From: Crossiella cryophila
GTDB taxonomy: Bacteria > Actinomycetota > Actinomycetes > Mycobacteriales > Pseudonocardiaceae
Assembly: GCF_014204915.1 (NCBI RefSeq)
Contig: NZ_JACHMH010000001.1
Location: 2,170,001-2,234,000 of the forward strand
Reading direction: 5' to 3'
Length of the DNA stretch: 64,000 bases
Below are positions 16,946 to 25,280 of the stretch, one piece after another. Position 1 is the stretch's first letter, and every line of letters starts with the position of its first letter. The position numbers and the translations under genes are program-made. The notes below the pieces were generated by a model. That model made no database searches and had not been told where the DNA came from. It worked only from the letters and a program-made list of their open reading frames with translations.

Positions 16946-17380
16946 TTACTGCGGCAGGTTGGCGCCGCCGGCGAAGGTGAACAGGTCGCCGGTCTCGGCG
17001 AGCATGGTGCAGGTGTTGGGGAACCGGCCCTGCCAGTCCAGCTCCTTGCCGCGGTAGGTGCCCTTCACCGACACCGTGCGCGGCTGGTAGTCGAGCGTGC
17101 AGGCGTAGCCGTCCTTCGGTGCGAGCTGGGCGATGTCGCCGCCCGCGCGAGCCAGTGAACGGCAGGCCCTGGTCGGGCTCGGGTGCGTGCCGAGCGCCGG
17201 GTTGCAGGCCAGGATCGCGGTCTCGTCCGGGATCAGTGAATCGGTTTCGCCGTAGGACACCGACAGCGTCATCGCCGAAACATCGAGTCCGGACGTGGAC
17301 GCCGCGGTGGCGGCGGGGGTCATCGCGAACAGCGCGGCCGCGGTCAGCGCCGTGCTGGCGAGTAGGTGTGAGGTACGCAT
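16946..17380 (-). CDS. Subtilisin-inhibitor-like (SSI family) secreted protein 2
   Basis: This 144-residue exported protein has a Sec signal (MRTSHLLASTALTAAALFAM...ATAA). The mature domain shows the SSI pattern: ILACNPALGTHPSPTRACRSL with two Cys, an RAGGDIAQL segment, and YACTLDYQPRTVSVKG followed by FPNTCTM, giving the four Cys that make two disulfides. SSI proteins block subtilisin-like serine proteases outside the cell. A longer GTG start at 17473 overlaps the stop of the first SSI gene, but ATG 17380 gives a standard signal peptide. It is the second of a tandem pair of paralogues. The reactive-site loop is not identical between the two, so their targets may differ. Confidence 0.82.
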   Translation of the reverse strand: MRTSHLLASTALTAAALFAMTPAATAASTSGLDVSAMTLSVSYGETDSLIPDETAILACNPALGTHPSPTRACRSLARAGGDIAQLAPKDGYACTLDYQPRTVSVKGTYRGKELDWQGRFPNTCTMLAETGDLFTFAGGANLPQ

Positions 17381-17469
17381 AGTGCGACCCGGTCTACCGG
17401 AGCCACGCGCGGGGGCCGAGGTCTGCGCTGCCGGGTCCGCCGGATCGCGTGACACCCGGTCGTGGATGT

Positions 17470-17859
17470 TCACTCTCCGTTGATGCGGAACACGTGTCCC
17501 GCACGGGTCGCGAACTCACAGGGATTGCCGAAGTACAGCTCCACGTCGACCGCCCGGCCCTGCCAGTGCCCGCGCGCGGTGGCCCGCTTCGGGTTCTCGA
17601 TGTGGTCGGTGCAGGCGGTCTCGTGGTCGCCGACCTGCTGCACGTCGCCGCCCACCCTGGTCAGTTCGGTGCAGGCGAGTCCGGGCGTGGGATGCGTGCC
17701 CTCGTCGGGGCCGCAGGTCAGCGTGACCGCGTCCGGCAGGTTGGCCTGGCCGACGTTCTCCACGGTCAGTTCGAGCACGCTCTCCGGCGGCGGGGTGAGC
17801 AGGCCGGGAGCCAGCAGGCCGGCCGCGGCCAGCAGGGGCAGGAAGGTGGGGAGGGGCAT
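17470..17859 (-). CDS. Subtilisin-inhibitor-like (SSI family) secreted protein 1
   Basis: This 129-residue member of the SSI-type inhibitor family is read leftward just before its paralogue. The hydrophobic N-terminus (MPLPTFLPLLAAAGLLAPGLL) is a short signal sequence with few charges. The family pattern follows: VTLTCGPDEGTHPTPGLACTE, VGGDVQQV, ACTDHIENPKRATARG and YFGNPCEF, with four conserved Cys. The gene end overlaps the possible extended start of the second SSI gene, so they are likely cotranscribed. Its natural target could be the trypsin-like protease at 13.2 kb or the subtilase at 39.6 kb, but nothing in the sequence proves this. Confidence 0.8.
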   Translation of the reverse strand: MPLPTFLPLLAAAGLLAPGLLTPPPESVLELTVENVGQANLPDAVTLTCGPDEGTHPTPGLACTELTRVGGDVQQVGDHETACTDHIENPKRATARGHWQGRAVDVELYFGNPCEFATRAGHVFRINGE

Positions 17860-17931
17860 GCTTCGATGGTCCCGCGCCGGGGCTGGCGAAACGCCGCTCC
17901 GTCAGCGGGACCACCGGATCGTGCCTGGACT

Positions 17932-18690
17932 TCAGTCCACAGTGGACGAGTGGTCACCCAGGGTCGCCACCGCGTCCTTGATCGCGCGCTGTGCCACCGC
18001 GAACAGCCCGGCGCCCAGCGAGATCCGGGCCACGCCGAGCGCGGCCAGCTCCGGCACGGACGGGCCGTCGAAGTAGTAGTGCACGTTCACCGGACCGCCG
18101 ACCGCGGCGGTGAACTCCTTGATCTGCACCGGATCCCGCAGGCCGATCGGGTACACGCAGTCCGCGCCCGCGGCCAGGTAGGCCCGGCCGCGTTCGATCG
18201 CCTCGGCCAGATCCCGTTGCGGCGCACCGGCATCCAGGATGAAGCAGTCGATCCGCGCGTTGAGCACGAACGGCGTGCGGGCGACCGCCTTCAGCTCGGC
18301 CAGCCATTCGGCCTGCCGCTCGACCGGCTTGAGGCCGCCGTGGTGGTCGCCGTCCTCCAGGTTGCAGCCGACCGCGCCCGCGTCGAAGAGCGCCTCGGTG
18401 AACTCCACCGCGGAGAGGCCGTAACCGGCCTCCAGGTCCGCGGTCACCGGGGCCGGGGTGGCCGCGGCGATGGCGGCGAGGCCGGCGAAGGCGACCGAGG
18501 GCGGCATCGAGTTGTCATCGGGGTAGCCCGCGGCCGCGGCCACGGCGTAGCTGGAGGTCGCGACCACCGGGAAACCCAGTCCGTGCACCAGTCGCGCGGT
18601 GGCCGCGTCCCAGGCGTTGGGCAGTACCAGCGGCGACCCTGGCACGTGCCGCGACTTCAGTTCGGCGGCCTGCGTGGCTAGATCACCCAT
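17932..18690 (-). CDS. Isocitrate lyase/PEP mutase family protein
   Basis: This 252-residue TIM-barrel enzyme belongs to the PEP mutase/isocitrate lyase superfamily. LVLPNAWDAATARLV near residue 22, the metal-site strand TADLEAGYG and GCNLEDGDH match the phosphonomutase-like branch that acts on 2-oxo acid C-C or C-P bonds. The classical isocitrate lyase KKCGH signature is absent. Its start overlaps the stop of the AhpD-like gene by eight bases, so the two form an operon, divergent from a MocR regulator. The real substrate is unknown; a small hydroxy- or oxo-acid lyase is the best guess. Confidence 0.85.
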   Translation of the reverse strand: MGDLATQAAELKSRHVPGSPLVLPNAWDAATARLVHGLGFPVVATSSYAVAAAAGYPDDNSMPPSVAFAGLAAIAAATPAPVTADLEAGYGLSAVEFTEALFDAGAVGCNLEDGDHHGGLKPVERQAEWLAELKAVARTPFVLNARIDCFILDAGAPQRDLAEAIERGRAYLAAGADCVYPIGLRDPVQIKEFTAAVGGPVNVHYYFDGPSVPELAALGVARISLGAGLFAVAQRAIKDAVATLGDHSSTVD

Positions 18691-19144
18691 GCGCGTGCTC
18701 GACCTTGAACGGCAGCTCCTGGGTCACGTTGAGCATGTTCCAGGCGTTGATGGTGACGATGGCGTAGACCACCTTGGCCAGGGTCTCCTCGCCGAAGGCG
18801 GCCAGGGCCGCGGCGTAGACCTCCTGCGGCACCCCGCCGTGGTTGATGTTCGTGACCGCCTCGGTCAGCGCCAGCGCGGCCCGCTCGGCCTCGGTGAACA
18901 CCCCGGCGGCCTCCCGCCAGGCGGCGATCAGGCCGAGTCGCTGCTGGGTCTCGCCCAGCTTGACCGCGTCCCGCACGTGCATGTCCAGGCAGAACGCGCA
19001 CCCGTTGAGCTGCGAGGCGCGGATCTTGATCAGTTCGGCCAGGATCTTGTCCAGGCCGGAGTCGGCCACGGTCTGGTTGAAGGCCAGCATGGCCTTGTAG
19101 CCGGCGGGCCAGGACTTCGCGAAGAGTGGTCTGTTGTTGCTCAC
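18683..19144 (-). CDS. Carboxymuconolactone decarboxylase/AhpD-like protein
   Basis: This 153-residue protein has the CAFCLDMH motif near residue 51, the CxxC-x3-H active site of AhpD-type alkylhydroperoxidases. Helical segments and an AWNMLN region complete the fold. It probably reduces or senses peroxides using the two Cys. It heads the operon with the PEP-mutase-like gene. Only 65 bases separate its ATG from the GTG of the divergent MocR regulator, and that interval contains a clear operator, so it is the likely regulatory target. Confidence 0.88.
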   Translation of the reverse strand: MSNNRPLFAKSWPAGYKAMLAFNQTVADSGLDKILAELIKIRASQLNGCAFCLDMHVRDAVKLGETQQRLGLIAAWREAAGVFTEAERAALALTEAVTNINHGGVPQEVYAAALAAFGEETLAKVVYAIVTINAWNMLNVTQELPFKVEHAHG

Positions 19145-19163
19145 GAGAACCAGCCTAGGCGGA

Positions 19164-19212
19164 ACTGGTCCACAAAACTGGACCAGTGCGAGCCAAGTAA
19201 TCTGGACCAGTG
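19164..19212. promoter_or_regulatory. MocR operator: inverted repeat plus a third half-site
   Basis: ACTGGTCCA (19164-19172) and TGGACCAGT (19179-19187) form a perfect inverted repeat. CTGGACCAGTG recurs directly at 19202-19212, running into the GTG start of the regulator. MocR proteins usually bind such repeated half-sites. The arrangement suggests control of the AhpD-like operon and autoregulation. Confidence 0.7.
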
Positions 19213-20565
19213 GCCGAGCTGTATCTGGACCTGGAACCCGGTCTGACCCGGCATGCCGCCATCGAGCGGGCCCTGCGCGGGGCGATCAGGGACGGCAGGC
19301 TGCGCCCTGGTGACCCGCTGCCCTCGACCAGGGTGCTGGCCGCCCAGCTCGGCGTGGCCCGCGGCACCGTGGTGGAGGCGTACGCCCAGCTCACCGCCGA
19401 GGGCTGGTTCCGCAGCAGGCAGGGCGCGCCGACCGTGGTGGCCGCCGCCCCCGCGCTGGACCAGCCGAGCGCGCACCGCCCGGCCGAGCAGGGCCCGCGC
19501 TGGGACTTCCGCCCCGGCGAGCCGGACGCCTCGCTGTTCCCCGGCAGCTCCTGGCTGGCCGCGTTGCGCACGGTGCTGCGCAGTGCCCCGTCCTCGGCCT
19601 TCGGCTACGGCGACCAGCGCGGCCGGATCGAGCTGCGCACCGCGCTGTCGGGCTACCTGGCCAGGGCGCGCAAGGTGCGCTGCCCGCCGGAGCGGATCGT
19701 GATCTGCAGTGGTTTCTCCCCGGCACTGCGGGTGCTGTGCGAGACCTTCCAGCGGCTGGGCATCACCGAACTGCACATGGAGGAGCCCTGCCTGTACCGG
19801 CACCGCGATGTGGTGACCAAGGCCGGGCTGGGCATCCGGCCGACCCCGGTGGACGCCGAGGGCCTGGCGGTGGCCGAGCTGACCGGCCGGGCCGCACTGG
19901 TCACCCCGGCGCACCAGTACCCGCTCGGCTACACGCTGAGTCCCTCGCGGCGCAAGCAGATCGTGGACTGGGCCCGCCGGGTGGACGGGTACGTGATCGA
20001 GGACGACTACGACGGGGAGTACCGCTTCGACCGGCAGCCGGTGGGCGCGCTGCACGAGCTGGACCCGTCTCGGGTGATCTACGGCGGCACCACCTCCAAG
20101 CTGCTCGCCCCCGGCATGCGGCTGGGCTGGCTGGCGCTGCCCGCGCAGCTGGTGGACCCGGTGGTGGACGTGCTGACCTACCAGACCGCGCCCGCGCTGG
20201 ATCAGCTCGGCCTGGCCGAACTGATCACCAGCGGCCGGTTCGACGCGCACATCCGGCGCACCCGCACCGCCTACCGCCGTCGCCGCGAGCACCTGGTGGC
20301 CACCCTGGCCGAACTGCCCGTCGGCGCCGGGCTGACCGGCATCTCCGCCGGTCTGCACGCGGTGCTGGAACTGCCCGAAGGTCTTGCGCTGGAACGGGAA
20401 CTGGTCCAGCGCGGGGCCCGGCGCGGCATCGCGCTGGAGGGCCTGGAGCCGTACTGGCACGGCGAACCGCGGCGTGCTGGGCTGGTGCTGGCCTACAGCC
20501 GGGTCCCGGCCGCCCAGGCCCGCCGTTCGGTGGAGGCGCTGGACGCGCTGCTGCGCGAGGGCTGA
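19210..20565 (+). CDS. MocR-type PLP-dependent GntR-family regulator
   Basis: This 451-residue chimeric regulator has an N-terminal GntR winged helix (about residues 8-75; RDGRLRPGDPLPSTRVLAAQ, VARGTVVEAYAQL). It is joined to a class I aminotransferase-like domain (about 100-450). The PLP-binding Lys lies in YGGTTSKLLAPGMRLGW, and the ring-binding Asp in VIEDDYDGEYRF. Such proteins sense PLP or an amino compound and activate or repress neighbours. The GTG start leaves the operator repeat overlapping the first codon, so a leaderless or autoregulated transcript is likely. The divergent AhpD-like/PEP-mutase-like operon is the probable target. Confidence 0.92.
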   Translation: MAELYLDLEPGLTRHAAIERALRGAIRDGRLRPGDPLPSTRVLAAQLGVARGTVVEAYAQLTAEGWFRSRQGAPTVVAAAPALDQPSAHRPAEQGPRWDFRPGEPDASLFPGSSWLAALRTVLRSAPSSAFGYGDQRGRIELRTALSGYLARARKVRCPPERIVICSGFSPALRVLCETFQRLGITELHMEEPCLYRHRDVVTKAGLGIRPTPVDAEGLAVAELTGRAALVTPAHQYPLGYTLSPSRRKQIVDWARRVDGYVIEDDYDGEYRFDRQPVGALHELDPSRVIYGGTTSKLLAPGMRLGWLALPAQLVDPVVDVLTYQTAPALDQLGLAELITSGRFDAHIRRTRTAYRRRREHLVATLAELPVGAGLTGISAGLHAVLELPEGLALERELVQRGARRGIALEGLEPYWHGEPRRAGLVLAYSRVPAAQARRSVEALDALLREG

Positions 20566-20566
20566 G

Positions 20567-21622
20567 CTACAGCTCGATCACCTGGCCGGTGCGGCTGGAG
20601 GCGTAGGCGGCCTCGACGATCTCCGCGGTGGTCACCCCGTCCAGCGCGGTCACCGGCGGTGGCGCGCCCTCGGTGAGTGCCTTGACGATGCCCGCGTAGT
20701 AGTGCTGGTACCCGCCTGCCTCGGTGCGCACCGGCCGGAACCCGCCGACCGAGCCCAGCCGTCCCCAGGCGTCCTCGGTCTCCTCGCCCCAGCCGGGACC
20801 GCCGGGCACCGCGCCCTGCTTGAGCAGGTCTTCTTGCGGGTCCATGCCGTGCTTGACGTAGGCGCCGCCGTCGCCGAGCACCCGGAACCGCGGGCCGAGG
20901 TCGGCGGCCAGCGCGCTCATCCAGAGCTGGGAGCGCACGCCGCCGTGGTGGGTGAGCGCGACGAAGGCGTCGTCATCGGCCACCGCGCCGGAGCGCCGGA
21001 CACCGATCTCGGCGTAGACGTGCACCGGCCGCCCGAACAAGGCCACCGCCTGGTCGATCAGGTGACTGCCCAGGTCATGCGTGATGCCACCGGCGTCGGC
21101 CGGGTCCGCGCTTTCCTTCCACGCTTTCCAGCTGGTGCTGGGATCCGGCCGCCAGCGCTCGAACCGGGATTCGAACCGGGTCGGATTTCCGATTGCTCCC
21201 TCGCCGAGAAGTCGCCGCACGGTGAGGAAATCCCCGTCGTAGCGCCGGTTGTGGAACGGCGCGGCGAGCAGGCCCCGGCCGGCGGCCAGGTCGGCCAGTG
21301 CGCGGGCATCGGCGGCGGTGGCCGAGAACGGCTTGTCCACCACCACCGGCAGCCCGTGCCGCAGTGCGGCCGAGGCGTTGGCGTAGTGCTCCCGGTTCGG
21401 CGTGGAGATCACCGCCAGGTCGAACTCGTCGGCGCGAACCAGCAGGTCGTCCAGGCTGCGGATGATCTCGGTGCCCGGGTACCGGTCCAGCACGGCCTGC
21501 TGCCGCTCCGGGTTGCCGGTGACCACCGCGGCCAGTCGCAGGCCGGGGGTGCTGTCGAGGAAGGGGGCGTGGAAGGCCGAGCCGCCCAGTCCATAGCCCA
21601 CCAGGGCCGCGCGCACTGTCAT
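20567..21622 (-). CDS. Gfo/Idh/MocA-family NAD(P)-dependent oxidoreductase
   Basis: This 351-residue cytoplasmic dehydrogenase has an N-terminal Rossmann fold that opens with ALVGYGLGGSAFHAPFL (dinucleotide loop GYGLGGS). The VVDKPFSAT segment (Lys about 96) matches the family EKP-type catalytic motif. The C-terminal alpha/beta domain has GGITHDLGSHLIDQA, with the conserved Asp and His of the active site. These enzymes oxidise or reduce sugars, inositols or related alcohols. It converges on the MocR gene with only one base between stops, so no terminator separates them. The substrate is not deducible. Confidence 0.9.
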   Translation of the reverse strand: MTVRAALVGYGLGGSAFHAPFLDSTPGLRLAAVVTGNPERQQAVLDRYPGTEIIRSLDDLLVRADEFDLAVISTPNREHYANASAALRHGLPVVVDKPFSATAADARALADLAAGRGLLAAPFHNRRYDGDFLTVRRLLGEGAIGNPTRFESRFERWRPDPSTSWKAWKESADPADAGGITHDLGSHLIDQAVALFGRPVHVYAEIGVRRSGAVADDDAFVALTHHGGVRSQLWMSALAADLGPRFRVLGDGGAYVKHGMDPQEDLLKQGAVPGGPGWGEETEDAWGRLGSVGGFRPVRTEAGGYQHYYAGIVKALTEGAPPPVTALDGVTTAEIVEAAYASSRTGQVIEL

Positions 21623-21667
21623 GCGATCAGACTAGGAGCGCGGCCCCCTACGCGCGCCCGCGCGCCC

Positions 21668-21729
21668 GAAAGGAGGGGCCGAAGGTAGTGGTGGCATTTC
21701 TTTCATGGGGGAGTTACCTCCCCTCTTTC
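21668..21729. promoter_or_regulatory. Inverted repeats upstream of the desaturase gene
   Basis: GAAAGGAGGGG (21668-21678) and CCCCTCTTTC (21720-21729) can pair apart from one bulged G. GGGGAG/CTCCCC (21708-21723) forms a smaller competing hairpin. Both lie between the divergent oxidoreductase and desaturase genes, and may affect desaturase mRNA or bind a regulator. Confidence 0.35.
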
Positions 21730-21775
21730 GCCCCAGACCTCGCTTTGCCCAGAAACCGCACCTAGCGTCGGCCTC

Positions 21776-22726
21776 GTGACAGCGACTCTTGAAACCCCGG
21801 TGCAGCCTGGTGGGCCCAAACCGATGCTCGACGGCGAACGCTCTGCCGCCTCGTACCTGGGCGTCAAGATTTTCGTCGTCCTGCCCTTCCTCGCCCTGAT
21901 CGCGGCCGTGCCGCTGGCCTGGGGCTGGGGGCTGAGCTGGCTGGACATCGGTCTGGCGCTTGGCTTCTACGCGATCAGCGGACTCGGCGTCACCGTCGGC
22001 TTCCACCGGCTGTTCACCCACGGCTCGTTCCGGGCCAACACCCCGCTGCGGGTGGGTCTCGCGGTGGCCGGCACGCTGGCCGTGCAGGGCTCGCCGACCG
22101 ACTGGGTGGCCGACCACCGCCGCCACCACGCCTTCTCCGACAAGGAGGGCGACCCGCACTCCCCGTGGCTCTACGGTGACTCCCCGCTGGCCCTGGCCAA
22201 GGGTTTCTGGCACGCGCACATGGGCTGGATGTTCGAGCGGGAGAAGACCAACCTGGACCGGTTCGCGCCGGACCTGATGGCGGACAAGAACATCCGCGCG
22301 GTGGACAAGCTGCTGGTGCCGATCACCACGCTCAGCTTCATCCTGCCCGGCATCCTCGGCGGCCTGATCACCTGGTCCTGGTGGGGCGCGCTGACCGCGT
22401 TGTTCTGGGCCGGTTTCGTCCGGGTCAGCTTCCTGCACCACATCACCTGGTCGGTGAACTCGATCTGCCACATGATCGGCGACCGCCCGTTCAAGTCCAA
22501 GGACAAGGCCGCGAACTTCTGGCCGCTGGCCATCCTCAGCTTCGGCGAGTCCTGGCACAACCTGCACCACGCCGACCCGACCTGCGCCCGCCACGGCGTG
22601 CTGCGCGGTCAGGTGGACATTTCGGCGCGAGTGATCTGGATCTTCGAGAAGCTGGGCTGGGCCACCCAGGTCCGGTGGCCCACCCCGCGTCGGCTGGCCC
22701 GGATCACCAAGGGCCAGGACGACTGA
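21776..22726 (+). CDS. Acyl-CoA/acyl-lipid delta-9-type fatty acid desaturase
   Basis: This 316-residue membrane di-iron desaturase introduces a double bond in acyl chains and so tunes membrane fluidity. The three histidine clusters are visible: HRLFTH (about residue 76), HRRHH (about 113) and HNLHH (about 262). They are set among four hydrophobic segments. The start is GTG at 21776. An intact transmembrane pattern and the full set of eight His predict an active enzyme. The gene ends two bases before the stop of the convergent flavin monooxygenase gene. It is monocistronic. Confidence 0.94.
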   Translation: MTATLETPVQPGGPKPMLDGERSAASYLGVKIFVVLPFLALIAAVPLAWGWGLSWLDIGLALGFYAISGLGVTVGFHRLFTHGSFRANTPLRVGLAVAGTLAVQGSPTDWVADHRRHHAFSDKEGDPHSPWLYGDSPLALAKGFWHAHMGWMFEREKTNLDRFAPDLMADKNIRAVDKLLVPITTLSFILPGILGGLITWSWWGALTALFWAGFVRVSFLHHITWSVNSICHMIGDRPFKSKDKAANFWPLAILSFGESWHNLHHADPTCARHGVLRGQVDISARVIWIFEKLGWATQVRWPTPRRLARITKGQDD

Positions 22727-22727
22727 G

Positions 22728-24161
22728 CTAGCTGAACCACCGCTTTATTGCTTCGCCTGGGCCGTCGGATCCTTCGGGACCGGCGGCCCACGCGATGTGC
22801 CCGTCCGGCCGGATCAGCAGTGCCGGTGCGGGCGGGTTCTCGGTTCTGGCGCGCACCACCGGCACCTCCGCGAGGTCGAAGTCCGCGTCGGTGAAGTCGA
22901 GCAGCACGCCCTTGCCGGTCCGGAGCAGTTCGGCCAGCCGGGTCGGCCGACCGTCCACCGTCAGGGGCAGGTCGGCGAGGAAGGTGCCGGTGAGCGGGTG
23001 CTCGCCGGGCAGGTCGTAGGTGAGCGTGCTGCTGGTGGTGAGCGCGGCCAGCCGGTCGTTGACCTCTGGGATGTCCAGCAGGCTGTCCAGGAGATCGCGC
23101 AGTGCGTCGACCTGCTCGCCGGGCCGGAACAAGGCGAACTGGGCGCGGGTGTTGGCCAGCACGTTCTCCGCGGCGGGACGGCGTTCCAGCTCGTAGGTGT
23201 CGAGCAGATCCGGCCGGCCACGCAGTGCGGCCAGCAGTTTCCAGCCCAGGTTCACCGCGTCCCCGAAGCCCAGGTTCAGGCCCTGGCCGCCGATGGGCGC
23301 GTGCACGTGCGCGGCATCGCCTGCCAACAGCACCCGGCCGTCGCGGTAGCTCGCGGCGATCCGGCTGTTGTGCCGCAACCGGGACAGCCAGCGCGGCGAG
23401 TGCGCGCCGAGATCGGTGCCGAGCACCGCGCGCAGGGCGTCTCGCAGTTCGTCCAGGGTTGGGTCGGCATCGCCCTCGGGCGGTGGCTGGTCGAAGCGGG
23501 TGGGCACCACCCGGTGCAGGCCGTCGCCGAGCGGGCCGACGAAGACGGTGCCGGTGCCGGTGCGGGTCAGTCCGGTGCCGGTCTCCTCGGTGAGCACCAC
23601 GTCGCCGAGCAGGCTGGCGGTCTCCCCGGTGCTGCCGGGGAAGTCGATCCCGGCGAGCTTGCGGACCGAGCTGCGGCCGCCGTCGCACCCGGCCAGGTAG
23701 GCCGAGCGGATCGTGTATGTCCCTTGTGGACTGTCCACTGTGGCGGTGACGCCATCGGGATCCTGTTGCAGCGCGGTCACTTCGTGGCCACGGCGTAGTT
23801 CGCCGCCGAGTTCGATGACGCGTTCGGCGAGGATTCGTTCGGTCTCGTGCTGGGCGATCCGGACGACGTGGGGGTGCGCGGTGGGCAGCCGGTCGTAGGT
23901 CAGCCAGGTGGGCAGGCCGGCGAAGTGCCCGGCCTGCCAGCGGTGCGCGTCGGCGGGCAGCCGGCCCAGCAGTCCGCGCTGGTCGAACAGGTCGAGGGTG
24001 CGCCCACCCAGGCCGAAGGCCTTGGAGAAGGCACTTGGCTCGGCGAGCCGGTCCAGGACCAGGACGGACGCGCCGCCCAGGCGCAGTTCGGCGGCCAGCA
24101 GCAGACCGACCGGTCCGGCGCCGACCACGAGCACGTCGGAATGAGAGTTTTCGAAGTTCAT
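22728..24161 (-). CDS. FAD-dependent aromatic-type monooxygenase
   Basis: This 477-residue class A flavoprotein hydroxylase uses NAD(P)H and O2. It has GAGPVGLLLAAEL (FAD dinucleotide motif) near the N-terminus, the GCDGGRSSVRKLAG motif near 160, and LLAGDAAHVHAPIGGQGLNL (ribityl-binding GD motif) near 285. A C-terminal thioredoxin-like domain is typical of the phenol hydroxylase/rifampicin monooxygenase branch. The ATG at 24161 follows GGGGAA; the frame extends to 24278, but across the operator region. It is divergent from ohrR and shares its control region, so oxidant-responsive expression is possible. The natural substrate is unknown. Confidence 0.88.
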   Translation of the reverse strand: MNFENSHSDVLVVGAGPVGLLLAAELRLGGASVLVLDRLAEPSAFSKAFGLGGRTLDLFDQRGLLGRLPADAHRWQAGHFAGLPTWLTYDRLPTAHPHVVRIAQHETERILAERVIELGGELRRGHEVTALQQDPDGVTATVDSPQGTYTIRSAYLAGCDGGRSSVRKLAGIDFPGSTGETASLLGDVVLTEETGTGLTRTGTGTVFVGPLGDGLHRVVPTRFDQPPPEGDADPTLDELRDALRAVLGTDLGAHSPRWLSRLRHNSRIAASYRDGRVLLAGDAAHVHAPIGGQGLNLGFGDAVNLGWKLLAALRGRPDLLDTYELERRPAAENVLANTRAQFALFRPGEQVDALRDLLDSLLDIPEVNDRLAALTTSSTLTYDLPGEHPLTGTFLADLPLTVDGRPTRLAELLRTGKGVLLDFTDADFDLAEVPVVRARTENPPAPALLIRPDGHIAWAAGPEGSDGPGEAIKRWFS

Positions 24162-24264
24162 GAGATTCCCCAGAGGTGATCCCGCGGCCGGGCGCTCAGA
24201 TGGCCGGGCCGGGTGCTGTGGGAGAAGGTAGCCGTGGCGGACTCCCCGGGCGATCGATTTAGCA

Positions 24265-24297
24265 AGTAGGTTGTGCACAACTCAGTTGTGCGCTACT
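24265..24297. promoter_or_regulatory. Putative OhrR operator
   Basis: The perfect palindrome GTTGTGCACAAC (24270-24281) is followed by CAGTTGTGCGC. The whole is framed by AGTAG (24265-24269) and CTACT (24293-24297). A MarR-family OhrR dimer is the probable ligand. The site lies between ohrR and the flavin monooxygenase gene. Confidence 0.6.
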
Positions 24298-24334
24298 GTT
24301 CTCTTCAGAACGACGACGGGACGAGGTGAGCGGG

Positions 24335-24796
24335 ATGACGAAGCAGACGGGGCCGGAACTGACCCTGGACTCCCAGTTGTGCTTCTCCCTCTACGCCGCC
24401 TCTCGGGCGGTCACCGCCCTGTACCGCCCGATGCTGGACGAACTGGGCCTGACCTACCCGCAGTACCTGGTGTTGCTGGTGCTCTGGGAACGCGGCCCGG
24501 TGTCGGTGAAGGAACTCGGCGACGCGCTGCACCTGGACTCCGGCACGCTCTCCCCGCTGCTCAAGCGGATGGAGTCGGCGAGCCTGCTCCGGCGGCGGCG
24601 CAGCGAAGAGGACGAACGCAGCGTCCTGGTCGAGCCGACCGAGACGGGCCGCGACCTCCGGGCGAGGGCGCTGGGCATCCCGGAACGGCTGACCTGCGGC
24701 ATGGGCCTGCCCCTTGACGAGCTGACCGAGCTGCACACGCGGCTGCGGCGGCTGAACGACTCGATGACAGCAGTACGACAGAAAGAAGGCCAGTGA
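24335..24796 (+). CDS. ohrR: OhrR-type MarR regulator of organic peroxide response
   Basis: This 153-residue winged-helix repressor has a reactive Cys in LDSQLCFSLYAASRA (Cys about 16), the position conserved in OhrR and oxidised by organic hydroperoxides. Helix-turn-helix and wing segments (SVKELGDALHLDSGTLSPLL, RRRRSEEDERSV) are intact. The ATG at 24335 is chosen; GTG 24326 is possible. The gene is coupled to ohr by a TGATG overlap, and its upstream region holds a palindromic operator. The standard model is that OhrR represses ohr and itself until a peroxide modifies Cys16. Confidence 0.93.
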   Translation: MTKQTGPELTLDSQLCFSLYAASRAVTALYRPMLDELGLTYPQYLVLLVLWERGPVSVKELGDALHLDSGTLSPLLKRMESASLLRRRRSEEDERSVLVEPTETGRDLRARALGIPERLTCGMGLPLDELTELHTRLRRLNDSMTAVRQKEGQ

Positions 24797-25215
24797 TGAG
24801 CGTGCTCTACACCGCAGAGGCGACCGCGACCGGCAGCGGCCGGGGCGGCGAGATCGTCTCCTCCGACGGCGTGCTGGACGAGAGCCTGTCGGTGCCCAAG
24901 GAACTGGGCGGCGCCGGTGGCGACGGCACCAACCCGGAACAGCTCTTCGCCGCGGGCTACGCGGCCTGCTTCAACGGCGCCCTGCAGCTGGTCGCCCGCA
25001 ACAACAAGACCCCCGTCGACGGCTCCGAGGTCAACGCCAAGGTCGGCATCGGCCCGCGCGCCGAGGGCGGCTTCCAGCTGACCGTGGCCCTCGCGGTCAC
25101 CGTCCCCGGGGTCGAAAGGGCAGTCGCGGAGGACCTCGTGGCCAAGGCTCACCAGGTCTGCCCCTACTCCAACGCCACTCGTGGCAACATCGAGGTGCAG
25201 GTCACGGTCGTCTGA
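24796..25215 (+). CDS. ohr: Organic hydroperoxide resistance protein Ohr
   Basis: This 139-residue OsmC/Ohr-family thiol peroxidase reduces organic hydroperoxides. The peroxidatic and resolving Cys are in YAACFNGAL (Cys about 58) and VCPYSNATRGN (Cys about 122), and the Arg/Glu partners look present. ATG 24796 gives the usual MSVLYTAEATATG start and overlaps the ohrR stop. A strong hairpin terminator follows 14 bases downstream. Confidence 0.95.
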   Translation: MSVLYTAEATATGSGRGGEIVSSDGVLDESLSVPKELGGAGGDGTNPEQLFAAGYAACFNGALQLVARNNKTPVDGSEVNAKVGIGPRAEGGFQLTVALAVTVPGVERAVAEDLVAKAHQVCPYSNATRGNIEVQVTVV

Positions 25216-25228
25216 CCGACCCGCCCCA

Positions 25229-25267
25229 GAACCCGCTCACCACGACCCCCAGGTGGTGAGCGGGTTC
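25229..25267. terminator. Bidirectional hairpin terminator after ohr
   Basis: A perfect 15-bp stem (GAACCCGCTCACCAC with its complement at 25253-25267) surrounds a 9-base loop. It separates ohr from the convergent gene ending at 25281. Confidence 0.9.
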
Positions 25268-25280
25268 TGCTCGTTCCGGC

